Source of the DNA: an uncultured Mailhella sp.
GTDB taxonomy: Bacteria; Desulfobacterota; Desulfovibrionia; Desulfovibrionales; Desulfovibrionaceae
Assembly (NCBI RefSeq): GCF_905187505.1
Contig: NZ_CAJJIC010000071.1
Span: 1 to 11,426, forward strand
Length of the DNA: 11,426 nt
Direction: 5' to 3'
Positions 6,116-11,426 of the stretch are shown here, one piece after another. Made by a program: the position numbers and the translations under genes. Each line of letters begins with the position of its first letter. Within the stretch, counting starts at the first letter, position 1. Under the pieces are notes generated by a model that did no database searches, was not told where the DNA came from, and was given only the letters and a program-made list of their open reading frames with translations.

Positions 6116-6855
6116 AAAAACTTCTTTTCGCGCTGCTTCTGCTCATGGTTCTGCCCGGCATGGCTGCGGCCTCCGGGAACGAATCCAACGAATCCTTTGC
6201 CGTGGCAAAACGGATGCTTGAACGCGAGGTGCACGCCGATCACCGCGTGACCGTGTATTGCGGCTACGAGTTCGACGAGGAAAAGCGCATCTGTCTTCCG
6301 GAGGGCTTCACCACGGACAAGCACAAGGCACGGGCAGCGCGCATGGAATGGGAGCACGCCGTTCCGGCGGAGAACTTCGGCCGAGCCTTCCGCGAGTGGC
6401 GCGAAGGCGACCCCTCATGCGTGGATCGCCGGGGCCGGCCCTACAAGGGGCGCAGATGCGCGGAAAAGGCCAGTCGGGAATACCGGCTCATGCAGGCCGA
6501 CATGTACCACCTGTTTCCCGCCGTGGGCGCCGTGAACGCCGTGCGGAGCAACAGGCAGTACAGCGAACTTCCCGGAGTCGCTTCCGCCTTCGGCACCTGC
6601 CCGGCCAAGGTGGACGGCAACCGCTTTGAACCGCCGCAGCAGGCCAAGGGAGAGCTTGCCCGCGCGAGCCTGTACATGGAGCAGGAATACCCGGAATTTC
6701 GTCTCAGCCGTCAGCAGAAGCGTCTTTTTGAGGCATGGAGCAGACAAGACCCCGTGGACGCCTGGGAATGCACGCGCACGCGCCGGATAGAGCGCCTTCA
6801 GGGCAACGAGAACGCCGTGGTCAAGAACCTGTGCATGGATGCCGGGCTGTGGTGA
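6112..6855 (+). CDS. Endonuclease I family secreted nuclease (EndA/Vvn/Dns type)
   Basis: This is a non-specific DNA (often also RNA) endonuclease, exported to the periplasm or outside, of the beta-beta-alpha-metal Endonuclease_1 family. The product is 247 residues, near the usual 230-250. A signal peptide covers about residues 1-20 (MKKLLFALLLLMVLPGMAAA). The catalytic block is EWEHAVPAENFGRA: E81 is the expected metal ligand and H82 the general base. The second block DMYHLFPAVGAVNAVRSNRQY supplies N142, the second expected metal ligand. The family-typical FEPPQQAKGELARASLYM follows at 172-189. Seven cysteines (50, 61, 103, 116, 163, 220, 241) suggest up to three disulfides, as expected for an exported enzyme; Vibrio Vvn has eight. 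The start at 6112 is chosen for the signal peptide; an in-frame ATG at 5968 would add a 48-residue non-hydrophobic tail. It stands alone, divergent from the porins. Likely roles are DNA scavenging, limiting uptake of foreign DNA, or degrading DNA in biofilms. Confidence 0.95.
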   Translation: MKKLLFALLLLMVLPGMAAASGNESNESFAVAKRMLEREVHADHRVTVYCGYEFDEEKRICLPEGFTTDKHKARAARMEWEHAVPAENFGRAFREWREGDPSCVDRRGRPYKGRRCAEKASREYRLMQADMYHLFPAVGAVNAVRSNRQYSELPGVASAFGTCPAKVDGNRFEPPQQAKGELARASLYMEQEYPEFRLSRQQKRLFEAWSRQDPVDAWECTRTRRIERLQGNENAVVKNLCMDAGLW

Positions 6856-7054
6856 TTTTTCCTTGAGACGTCCATCAGCCTCCCGCGCGGCCAAGACACG
6901 GTCTCCGGGAAATCCCGGAAGCCACCCGTGTCCGGTCGCGGCACGGCGGCCCTCCTTCCGCGGCGGCAGCCGTCCCCCGGAACCCGGAAGAAGGACGGTT
7001 CAGGAAGGTCGTTTTCATGCCCGGGACACGGTCATGTCCGGGGCGGAGCGCACG
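6856..7054. other. Spacer between nuclease and tRNA terminator, no gene seen
   Basis: GC-rich spacer. It contains a small hairpin (CCGGG 6906-6910, CCCGG 6915-6919) and an imperfect inverted repeat around 7018-7043, neither followed by a T-run. A clear terminator for the nuclease on the plus strand was not found. Confidence 0.4.
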
Positions 7055-7087
7055 AAAAAGGGGCCATGCATCAAAGCATGACCCCTT
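7055..7087 (-). terminator. Rho-independent terminator of tRNA-Lys
   Basis: On the minus strand AAGGGG-T-CATGC (7087-7076) pairs with GCATG-G-CCCCTT (7069-7058) around a 6-base loop, with one mismatch. The stem runs into TTTTT (7059-7055). It begins 8 bases after the CCA end of the tRNA. Read on the plus strand it is followed by GAAATATTT, so it may weakly terminate nuclease transcripts as well. Confidence 0.85.
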
Positions 7088-7095
7088 GAAATATT

Positions 7096-7171
7096 TGGTG
7101 GGTCGTGCGCGATTCGAACGCGCGACTCTCTGCTTAAAAGGCAGGTACTCTACCGACTGAGTTAACGACCC
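7096..7171 (-). tRNA. tRNA-Lys, anticodon UUU
   Basis: The 76-base cloverleaf includes an encoded CCA. The acceptor stem is GGGTCGT (7171-7165) with ACGACCC, discriminator A, then CCA (7098-7096). The D arm reads ACTC-AGTCGGTA-GAGT. The anticodon loop is CTTTTAA, giving TTT on a four-pair stem with a C/A mismatch at its outer end. The T arm is GCGCG-TTCGAAT-CGCGC. Acceptor and T loop closely match known bacterial lysine tRNAs. It is expressed as a single tRNA, with its own promoter (7213-7185) and terminator (7087-7055). It lies 58 bases downstream of the 129-residue protein gene on the same strand. Confidence 0.97.
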
Positions 7172-7184
7172 TTCCGGTCGAAAA

Positions 7185-7213
7185 GACATAGCTCCATCGA
7201 GTGTCTTAGTCAA
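7185..7213 (-). promoter_or_regulatory. Putative promoter of tRNA-Lys
   Basis: On the minus strand TTGACT (7213-7208) is followed by a 17-base spacer and TATGTC (7190-7185). Transcription would begin about 7 bases before the mature tRNA end at 7171. The -35 is near consensus; the -10 is weak after TAT. Confidence 0.55.
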
Positions 7214-7229
7214 GCAAAAAAACGACGCA

Positions 7230-7619
7230 TCAGTCAATCCGCTTCAGGGTAAGGGGAATGACGTGCAGCGCACGGGATATTTCGTCGGTGCTGCCGAGCT
7301 TCCATTCCCAGGAGCCGTCGGGCCAGCCGGCTCGGCGGGCCAGTTCTGCGGTCACGCCCTTGATGTTGATGACCGGATGGCGCAAAAACACCGCGGGCAG
7401 GCCGTGGGTGAGATTGCAGGCAAGGCAGGCGTCGCCGCGCTGATGCAGCTCGAACAGAAAGTCGAGCTTTCTGTCCGACGCGGAAAGCAGCGCGAGGCGG
7501 ATGTCGTACGCGCCGTCTTCAGGATCGCCGAACAGCGCCTCGAAAAACTGGTCGGTGCGTTCGGGAGGAAACACTTCGTTCAGGCATTCAGGGGTGAAGA
7601 TTTCTTCGTAGCTGGGCAT
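7230..7619 (-). CDS. Conserved hypothetical protein, 129 residues, function unknown
   Basis: A soluble protein with no signal peptide and no membrane segment. The N-terminus reads MPSYEEIFTPECLNEVFPPE and is followed by FFEALFGDPEDGAYDIRLAL. A CxxC pair (C65, C68, within GDACLACNLTHGLP) and the region FLRHPVINIKGV are its most distinctive parts. I recall a conserved Desulfovibrio family of about this size and opening that carries the meaningless automatic name 'pancreas/duodenum homeobox protein 1'. I believe this is a member, but could not check, and that name must not be taken as function. The start is well supported: AAGGAGAGG lies about 6 bases before the ATG, and a promoter-like TTGCCG-17-TATAAA is just upstream. 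The two cysteines could bind metal or form a disulfide; no partner set is visible. Confidence 0.88.
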   Translation of the reverse strand: MPSYEEIFTPECLNEVFPPERTDQFFEALFGDPEDGAYDIRLALLSASDRKLDFLFELHQRGDACLACNLTHGLPAVFLRHPVINIKGVTAELARRAGWPDGSWEWKLGSTDEISRALHVIPLTLKRID

Positions 7620-7668
7620 CGGGCCTCTCCTTCAATTCTCGGTTGCGCGCAGGCGCGCGTCTTTTCCG

Positions 7669-7697
7669 TTTATAGCCTCCCCGCCGTCGGACGGCAA
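7669..7697 (-). promoter_or_regulatory. Putative promoter of the 129-residue protein gene
   Basis: On the minus strand TTGCCG (7697-7692) and TATAAA (7674-7669) are 17 bases apart, giving a start near 7662 and a leader of about 42 bases. The site lies between the end of pstB and the gene, so the gene is probably not simply a fifth member of the pst operon. Confidence 0.55.
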
Positions 7698-7731
7698 GGA
7701 GGAATTCCCTTGCACGCGCTTCCCGCGTCCG

Positions 7732-8553
7732 TCACGCCGTTTTTCCGCTCCTCACCTGCGCGTCGCGCGGTCTGTCCACGCCGTCGAGCAGGCGTTCGAG
7801 GTCGCCTTCCGTCATGCCCGAGGTGTCGTTCACGGTGCAGAGCACGCGCCCTTCCTCCATGACGGCCAGAAACGAGGCAAGCCGCAGACTCTGGGAGAGC
7901 CCGTGCGACACCATGATGACGGGCATTCGTCCGGCGATCCCGAGCAGGAGCTCCTCGACACGGCGGGCGGCGTGCACGTCGAGCGAAGCCGTGGGCTCAT
8001 CGAGCAGGAGCACGTCCGGCTCGAGCGCGAGAGCCCGGGCCAGGCACAGCCGCTGCTGCTGGCCGCCGGAAAGCCGTTCGGCGCTCATGGCGAGTCGGTC
8101 TTTCACCTCGTTCCACAGATCGGCCCGCACGAGGGCGTCGCGCACCCTGTCGTCCAGCTCGGAACGCGGACAGCCCAGCGCCACGGCAAGCGGCATGGCC
8201 ACGTTGGAAAACACGCTCACGGGAAAGACCTGCGGCGTCTGAAACACCATGCCCACGCGACGACGCAGCTCGGGCAGCGGCACGGCGTGCGGCCCCGTGC
8301 CGGGAAAGACGTCGAGCCTGCCCCGCTTCGTCACAAGTTCCACGGAGCCTTCGGTACGGCATCCGGGCACTTCGTCGTTCAGACGGTCCACCGCGCGCAG
8401 AAGCGTGGTCTTTCCCGAACCGGAACGCCCCACCAGCACGGCTATGCCTCCGGCAGGCACGGCAAGGTTCACCCCGCGCAGCACGGGATGAGCAAAGAAG
8501 GAAACCGAAAGATCGCGCACGGAAAGCACGGGAGAAGATGCGGGAGTGTCCAT
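7732..8553 (-). CDS. pstB: Phosphate-type ABC importer ATP-binding protein (PstB-like)
   Basis: This is the cytoplasmic ATPase that powers the PstC-PstA permease. It has 273 residues with all ABC motifs: Walker A GRSGSGKT (42-49), Q-loop glutamine at 105 in VGMVFQTPQVFP, signature LSGGQQQR (161-168), Walker B VLLLDEP (181-187, catalytic E186) and switch histidine H217 (VSHG). PstB-specific features include LRRRVGMVFQ, LWNEVKDRL and SGGQQQRLCLARAL. Divergent points are Walker A (usually GPSGCGKST), EPTASLD instead of EPCSALD, and a C-terminus that lacks the usual tyrosine/glycine-rich PstB ending. It therefore belongs to a divergent Pst subgroup. Its ATG is separated from the pstA stop by 3 bases and has only a weak AAAGG, so translation is probably coupled. 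It is last in the operon, and no phoU follows. Confidence 0.93.
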   Translation of the reverse strand: MDTPASSPVLSVRDLSVSFFAHPVLRGVNLAVPAGGIAVLVGRSGSGKTTLLRAVDRLNDEVPGCRTEGSVELVTKRGRLDVFPGTGPHAVPLPELRRRVGMVFQTPQVFPVSVFSNVAMPLAVALGCPRSELDDRVRDALVRADLWNEVKDRLAMSAERLSGGQQQRLCLARALALEPDVLLLDEPTASLDVHAARRVEELLLGIAGRMPVIMVSHGLSQSLRLASFLAVMEEGRVLCTVNDTSGMTEGDLERLLDGVDRPRDAQVRSGKTA

Positions 8554-8556
8554 GAA

Positions 8557-9438
8557 TCAAGCCTTTCCCTGCCACTTCTTTCGGAAGCCGCGCTCAAGAC
8601 AGCGCGCCGCCGCAAGAATCAGACAGGAGAGAACGAGCAGAAGCGTGGCCGCGCCGAAGCCGCGCAGAAGCTCCTGCTGGTCCTGATACTGGGAGGAAAT
8701 GTAATAGATGTCGAAGGAAAGCGCCTCGAACTTGCCGAGCAGTCCGGCAGGCAGGCCCGCGTTGGCCACCACGCCGGTGAAAAGAATCACGGCCGTGTCT
8801 TCGGCGGCGCGTCCCACGGCGAGCACCACGCCGCCCAGAATGCCCCGCGCCGCGGCGGGCAGAAAAAGATGAAACAGCGCCTGCGCACGGGAAAAGCCGC
8901 AGGCGGCCGCGGCCAGACGCAGCGAAGCGGGCACGGCGGCCATGGCCTCGCGCGCGGAGGCGGCAAGCACGGGCAGCACGAGAAGCGCAAGACAGCCGGC
9001 GGCAAGCAGAAGTCCGGTGTTCGCGTCGGGCAGCACCGTGCGGCGCAGAAGAAGAATGAGCATGAAGCCGAACAGACCCATGACTATGGAAGGCATTCCG
9101 GCCAGCATGTCCACGGCCGCACCTATGATCCGCTTCTGCCGCGGCGAGGCGAGCTCGGAAAGATAAATGCCGCAGCCCACGCCGGGAAACACCGCAAGCA
9201 GCACGGTAAGCACCACGAGCCAGAACGTGCCCACGCAGGCGGGCCACAGACCGTCCCACACGGGCACGCGACCGAGCACGGCATCCAGAGGATCGGCGCG
9301 GCCGAACAGAAGCTCGGGCCCCAGCACGGGCAGGCCCCGCCGGAAAAGATAGCCCATGAGCACAAGCACCAGACACGGCACGAGCACCGCGCAAACCGCG
9401 CAGAGCGCGCGGAACGCGAAAAAGGAAAAACGCCTCAT
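8557..9438 (-). CDS. pstA: Phosphate-type ABC importer permease (PstA-like)
   Basis: This is one of the two inner-membrane channel subunits of the importer, 293 residues, with about six hydrophobic helices. It is recognised by GIYLSELASPRQKR (90-103), by AGMPSIVMGLFGFML (113-127) and by the ATPase-contact loop ACGFSRAQALFHLFLPAAARGIL (179-201). The segment VGRAAEDTAVILFTG (208-222) corresponds to the family-typical ARAIGETAPLLFT, but Asp214 replaces the usual Glu. The ATG overlaps the pstC stop in an ATGA arrangement (9435-9438), so the two permeases are translationally coupled and likely made in equal amounts. Position after pstC and before pstB matches the standard operon order. Confidence 0.93.
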   Translation of the reverse strand: MRRFSFFAFRALCAVCAVLVPCLVLVLMGYLFRRGLPVLGPELLFGRADPLDAVLGRVPVWDGLWPACVGTFWLVVLTVLLAVFPGVGCGIYLSELASPRQKRIIGAAVDMLAGMPSIVMGLFGFMLILLLRRTVLPDANTGLLLAAGCLALLVLPVLAASAREAMAAVPASLRLAAAACGFSRAQALFHLFLPAAARGILGGVVLAVGRAAEDTAVILFTGVVANAGLPAGLLGKFEALSFDIYYISSQYQDQQELLRGFGAATLLLVLSCLILAAARCLERGFRKKWQGKA

Positions 9439-10319
9439 GCCCTGCCCCCCATGCGGCGGATGACGAGACTCACCGCGCCGTTGATGACGAGCAGCAGCAG
9501 CCCGGCCATGAAAAGGGAATCATACGCGGCCCCGCCCACTTCGTTGGAGGTGACCAGCGCCATGTGCGCGGTGAGCGTGCGCATGCTCGACAGCAGCGAC
9601 GACGGCATGACGGGCGCATTGCCCGCAAGCATGAGCGGCAGCATGGTGTCGCCCACGGCGCGGCCGAAGCCGAGCACCGCGGCGGAAATGAGCGTGCCGC
9701 GCGAGGCGGGAATGACAAGATGCCACAGAAGCTCCATGCGCGAAAGCCCCATGGCCGCCCCCGTCAGCGCCACGCCGTCAAGACGCGGCCCGAGTCCGGC
9801 CTGAAGCACCAGCACCACCGTGGGCAGCATGAGAACCGAAAGCATGACGACCGCCGTAAGACACGAAAAGCCGGAACCGCCGAGCCCCGTGCGTATGACG
9901 GGAGCAAGCAGAAAAACGGCGGCAAAGCCGTACACCACGGTGGGAATGGCGGTCATCACGCGCACAAGCGCGCCCACAAGAGCGCGCCACGGCCCGGGCC
10001 GCCCGGCACACCCCGGCGCGATGAGCCAGCAGCACAGACAAAGCCCCATGATCCAGCCGGGAACCACGGCAAGAGAGCCCGCAAGAAGCGAACCCGCCAC
10101 CATGGGCAGAATGCCGAATTCGCCCTTCCCCGGCGCCCATGACCAGGAAAACGGGCCGCCGCCCCCGCCCTGAACAAAGGCGGGCAGAGCGAAGGCGACG
10201 ACCATGAGAAACAGCAGCGCCATGCCTGCCATGGCAAGCACCACGGCAAGGCGGATGAAAACAAGGCCCGCTTCCCCGCTCCGGCCCCAAGACCGGATGG
10301 ACACGTCCGCGTTTCTCAT
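9435..10319 (-). CDS. pstC: Phosphate-type ABC importer permease (PstC-like)
   Basis: This is the second channel subunit of the importer, 294 residues, slightly short for the family. A cytoplasmic N-terminus (MRNADVSIRSWGRSGEAG) precedes the first helix (about 19-47). A periplasmic stretch with GGGGGPFSWSWAPGKGEFGILPMVAGSL links to the second helix; FGILP is typical of PstC. Helix ends with AIPTVVYGFAAVF (124-136) and the ATPase-contact loop GAAMGLSRMELLWHLVIPASRG (187-208) are clear. GFGRAVGDTMLPLMLAGN (217-234) matches the family motif, but Asp224 stands where Glu is usual. The start is 7 bases after the pstS stop, with AGGAAG around that stop serving as ribosome-binding site. The stop overlaps the pstA start. 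Confidence 0.93.
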   Translation of the reverse strand: MRNADVSIRSWGRSGEAGLVFIRLAVVLAMAGMALLFLMVVAFALPAFVQGGGGGPFSWSWAPGKGEFGILPMVAGSLLAGSLAVVPGWIMGLCLCCWLIAPGCAGRPGPWRALVGALVRVMTAIPTVVYGFAAVFLLAPVIRTGLGGSGFSCLTAVVMLSVLMLPTVVLVLQAGLGPRLDGVALTGAAMGLSRMELLWHLVIPASRGTLISAAVLGFGRAVGDTMLPLMLAGNAPVMPSSLLSSMRTLTAHMALVTSNEVGGAAYDSLFMAGLLLLVINGAVSLVIRRMGGRA

Positions 10320-10326
10320 GGGCGGC

Positions 10327-11151
10327 CTACTTCCTGTCCAGCGGAATGTAGCCGGAAGACGCCGTGAAGGCCTTGCCGTCTTCAGAGTAGATGTAGTCGA
10401 TGAACAGAGCAGTCAGCCCCTGCGGCTTGCCCTTGGTGTTCATGTAAAGAAGTCGCGTGATGGTGTACGTGCCGTCGGAAGCGTTCTTCTGCGAAGGAAC
10501 CATGCCGTCCACCGTGACGCCCCGGATGGAGGAGTCGAGATGCCCGATGCCTACATAGCCGATGGCGTTGGGATCCTGAGCAATCGCGGTCTTCATGGCG
10601 CCGTTGGAGTTCACCACGTTCGCGCTCTGCACCGACGTGCCCTTGTCGAGCGCACGCTCTTCAAACGTTTCGCGCGTGCCGCTGCCGTCTTCGCGTACAT
10701 ACAGAGAAATGGGAGCGTCGTTGCCGCCGAGCTCCTTCCAGTTGGTGATCTTGCCGGCAAATACATCCTTCACCTGCTGCTTGCTCAGCGCCGTCACCTT
10801 GTTGGCCGGATTCACCGCCACCGCCACGCCGTCAATGGCAAAGGGGAACGTCTCAAGACCGTACTTGGCAACCTCGCTGTCCTTGAGCGCGCGGCCGGTG
10901 TTGCCTATCTGCACAAGTCCTTCGCCCACCTTCTGCACGCCCACGCCGGAACCGCCGCCCGCAACCGTGATGCGAATCTCGGGATTCGCGCTCATGATGG
11001 CTTCGGCAGCCTTCTTCATCACCGGGATGTGGGCCGTGCCGCCCGCAATGTCAAGCGTGCCCTTCTGACCCTTGAACGAGTCCAGAGGAGCGGCCACAGC
11101 CAGAGACGCGCTGAGAACTACCAGCGCAAAAGCGGAAAGAATGCGATTCAT
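10327..11151 (-). CDS. pstS: Periplasmic phosphate-binding protein (PstS family)
   Basis: This is the periplasmic receptor that delivers phosphate to the PstCA permease. It has 274 residues with a signal peptide of about 20 (MNRILSAFALVVLSASLAVA, then APLDSF). The cleavage region lacks a lipobox, so the mature protein should be soluble. Binding-site blocks are AGGTAHIPV (37-45), GGGSGVGVQKVGEG (65-78), FAIDGVAVAVNP (104-115) and the anion loop REDGSGTRETFE (153-164). GNTGRALKDSE (83-93) replaces the commoner 'ASRPLK'-type segment, placing it in a side branch of PstS proteins that I recall from sulfate reducers. The ATG at 11151 is preferred over the GTG at 11157: AGAGG lies 5 bases before the ATG but abuts the GTG. 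It is first in the operon, as is usual for the subunit needed in excess. Confidence 0.94.
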   Translation of the reverse strand: MNRILSAFALVVLSASLAVAAPLDSFKGQKGTLDIAGGTAHIPVMKKAAEAIMSANPEIRITVAGGGSGVGVQKVGEGLVQIGNTGRALKDSEVAKYGLETFPFAIDGVAVAVNPANKVTALSKQQVKDVFAGKITNWKELGGNDAPISLYVREDGSGTRETFEERALDKGTSVQSANVVNSNGAMKTAIAQDPNAIGYVGIGHLDSSIRGVTVDGMVPSQKNASDGTYTITRLLYMNTKGKPQGLTALFIDYIYSEDGKAFTASSGYIPLDRK

Positions 11152-11229
11152 GCTCACCTCTCACTCGAGGCGGCACCTTCCAGAGAACAACGTATCACCG
11201 CAGAGAACGGCGCAAAACGCCACTGCAAC
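11152..11229 (-). promoter_or_regulatory. pstS ribosome-binding site and proximal leader
   Basis: AGAGGTGAGC immediately precedes the pstS ATG at 11151. The rest of this stretch is non-coding leader downstream of the T-run of the structured element. No obvious sigma70 promoter or full PhoB box is visible in it. Confidence 0.5.
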
Positions 11230-11297
11230 AAAAAGCCGGCAAGACACACCTTGTCTCTGCGGAAAATTCGTCAGGTGTTCCTGAAATACATGCCGGC
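11230..11297 (-). promoter_or_regulatory. Structured three-way-junction RNA element followed by a U-run, upstream of pstS
   Basis: On the minus strand GCCGGCA (11297-11291) pairs with TGCCGGC (11241-11235). Inside are two hairpins: TCAGG-AACA-CCTGA (11284-11271) and AGACA-AGGTG-TGTCT (11256-11242), the second stacked directly on the closing stem. Five T residues (11234-11230) follow, about 79 bases before the pstS start. This has the shape of a transcription attenuator or riboswitch expression platform, or of an unusual terminator of an upstream gene. It matches no riboswitch class I can recognise. Confidence 0.4.
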
Positions 11298-11305
11298 CTC
11301 TCGTC

Positions 11306-11340
11306 AAAAAAAAAGTTCAAAGGACGCGACTGCCGCGCCC
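11306..11340 (-). terminator. Probable terminator of a gene to the right of the window
   Basis: On the minus strand GGGCGCG (11340-11334) pairs with CGCGTCC (11328-11322, one G-U pair) around a 5-base loop. TTTGAAC and nine T residues (11314-11306) follow. The T-run is displaced by 7 bases, so confidence is moderate. If real, it ends a minus-strand transcript entering from beyond 11426 and implies a pstS promoter between it and the gene. Confidence 0.5.
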
Positions 11341-11426
11341 CCCTATGCCCTAATTTCTGCCCCACCACTACGCCAAAGTCAAGCAACTGTAACAAAACAC
11401 AGGAAACGCAGATCAGGGGCGCTGCC
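11341..11426. other. Right-edge non-coding sequence
   Basis: No gene is recognisable here. On the minus strand a TTGACT hexamer (11384-11379) has no good -10 at normal spacing. CTGTAAC (11386-11392, plus strand) resembles half of a PhoB box but has no partner half. Confidence 0.35.

Noticed and set aside
7096..7171. tRNA-Lys as an integration site for a genomic island
   Set aside because: No integrase, no repeat of the tRNA 3' end, and no compositional break on either side were seen.
7694..7713. Hairpin GCAAGG...CCTTGC after pstB as operon terminator
   Set aside because: The stem is only 6 bp and no T-run follows on the minus strand; it also overlaps the -35 of the next gene.
7903..9804. 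Very long plus-strand open frame (over 600 codons) across pstB, pstA and pstC
   Set aside because: It is low-complexity (His, Gly, Arg, Lys) and antisense to three well-supported genes; such frames are common opposite GC-rich coding DNA.
11195..11395. 66-codon minus-strand ORF upstream of pstS
   Set aside because: It runs through two hairpin/T-run structures and resembles no protein; better explained as non-coding leader.
11386..11402. PhoB box upstream of pstS
   Set aside because: CTGTAAC is present, but the second 7-base half at 11-base spacing is missing.
1..11426. CRISPR array, insertion sequence, phage or toxin-antitoxin module
   Set aside because: No regularly spaced repeats, transposase, terminal repeats with target duplication, or toxin/antitoxin-like gene pair were found.

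Overview
The window is a GC-rich chromosomal segment. It most likely comes from a member of the Desulfovibrionaceae (the Desulfovibrio / Bilophila / Mailhella group). The main evidence is a tandem pair of porins of the 'outer membrane homotrimeric porin' type that is characteristic of that family. Supporting signs are a Gram-negative envelope gene set and a small soluble protein that resembles a conserved Desulfovibrio hypothetical. This assignment rests on family recognition, not on a database search.

Layout, left to right. (1) A LysR-type regulator runs off the left edge on the minus strand. It is divergent from an EamA/DMT-family transporter on the plus strand. The 146-base gap holds a textbook T-N11-A dyad and a plausible promoter for the transporter, which ends at a strong hairpin terminator (1867-1912). 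(2) A short hydrophobic minus-strand ORF (2181-2462) has its own promoter-like signal, terminator and an unusual 5' hairpin. (3) Two paralogous porins lie in tandem on the minus strand (2672-3982 and 4440-5732). Both have a signal peptide, a C-terminal Phe and the same short leader module before the start codon. (4) A secreted endonuclease I family nuclease (6112-6855) is on the plus strand. (5) tRNA-Lys(UUU) is on the minus strand, with promoter and terminator. (6) A 129-residue soluble protein of unknown function follows on the minus strand. (7) A four-gene ABC importer operon is on the minus strand, in transcription order pstS-pstC-pstA-pstB (11151 down to 7732). It has very tight gene spacing and a structured leader upstream of pstS.

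How the parts fit. The pst genes make a complete phosphate-type high-affinity importer (periplasmic binder, two permeases, ATPase). No phoU, phoB or phoR is visible, and several family-typical positions are altered. The porins would supply the outer-membrane pores. The nuclease is probably periplasmic or secreted and could release nucleotides from external DNA; a link to phosphate supply is only an inference from proximity. The LysR/EamA pair looks like a self-contained regulator-exporter unit.

No mobile element, CRISPR array, phage gene or evident defence system was found. The most interesting signals are regulatory: the LysR dyad, the paired porin leader modules, the three-way-junction RNA element ahead of pstS, the 4-codon ORF coupled to the nuclease start, and the 5'-terminal hairpin of the small membrane gene.
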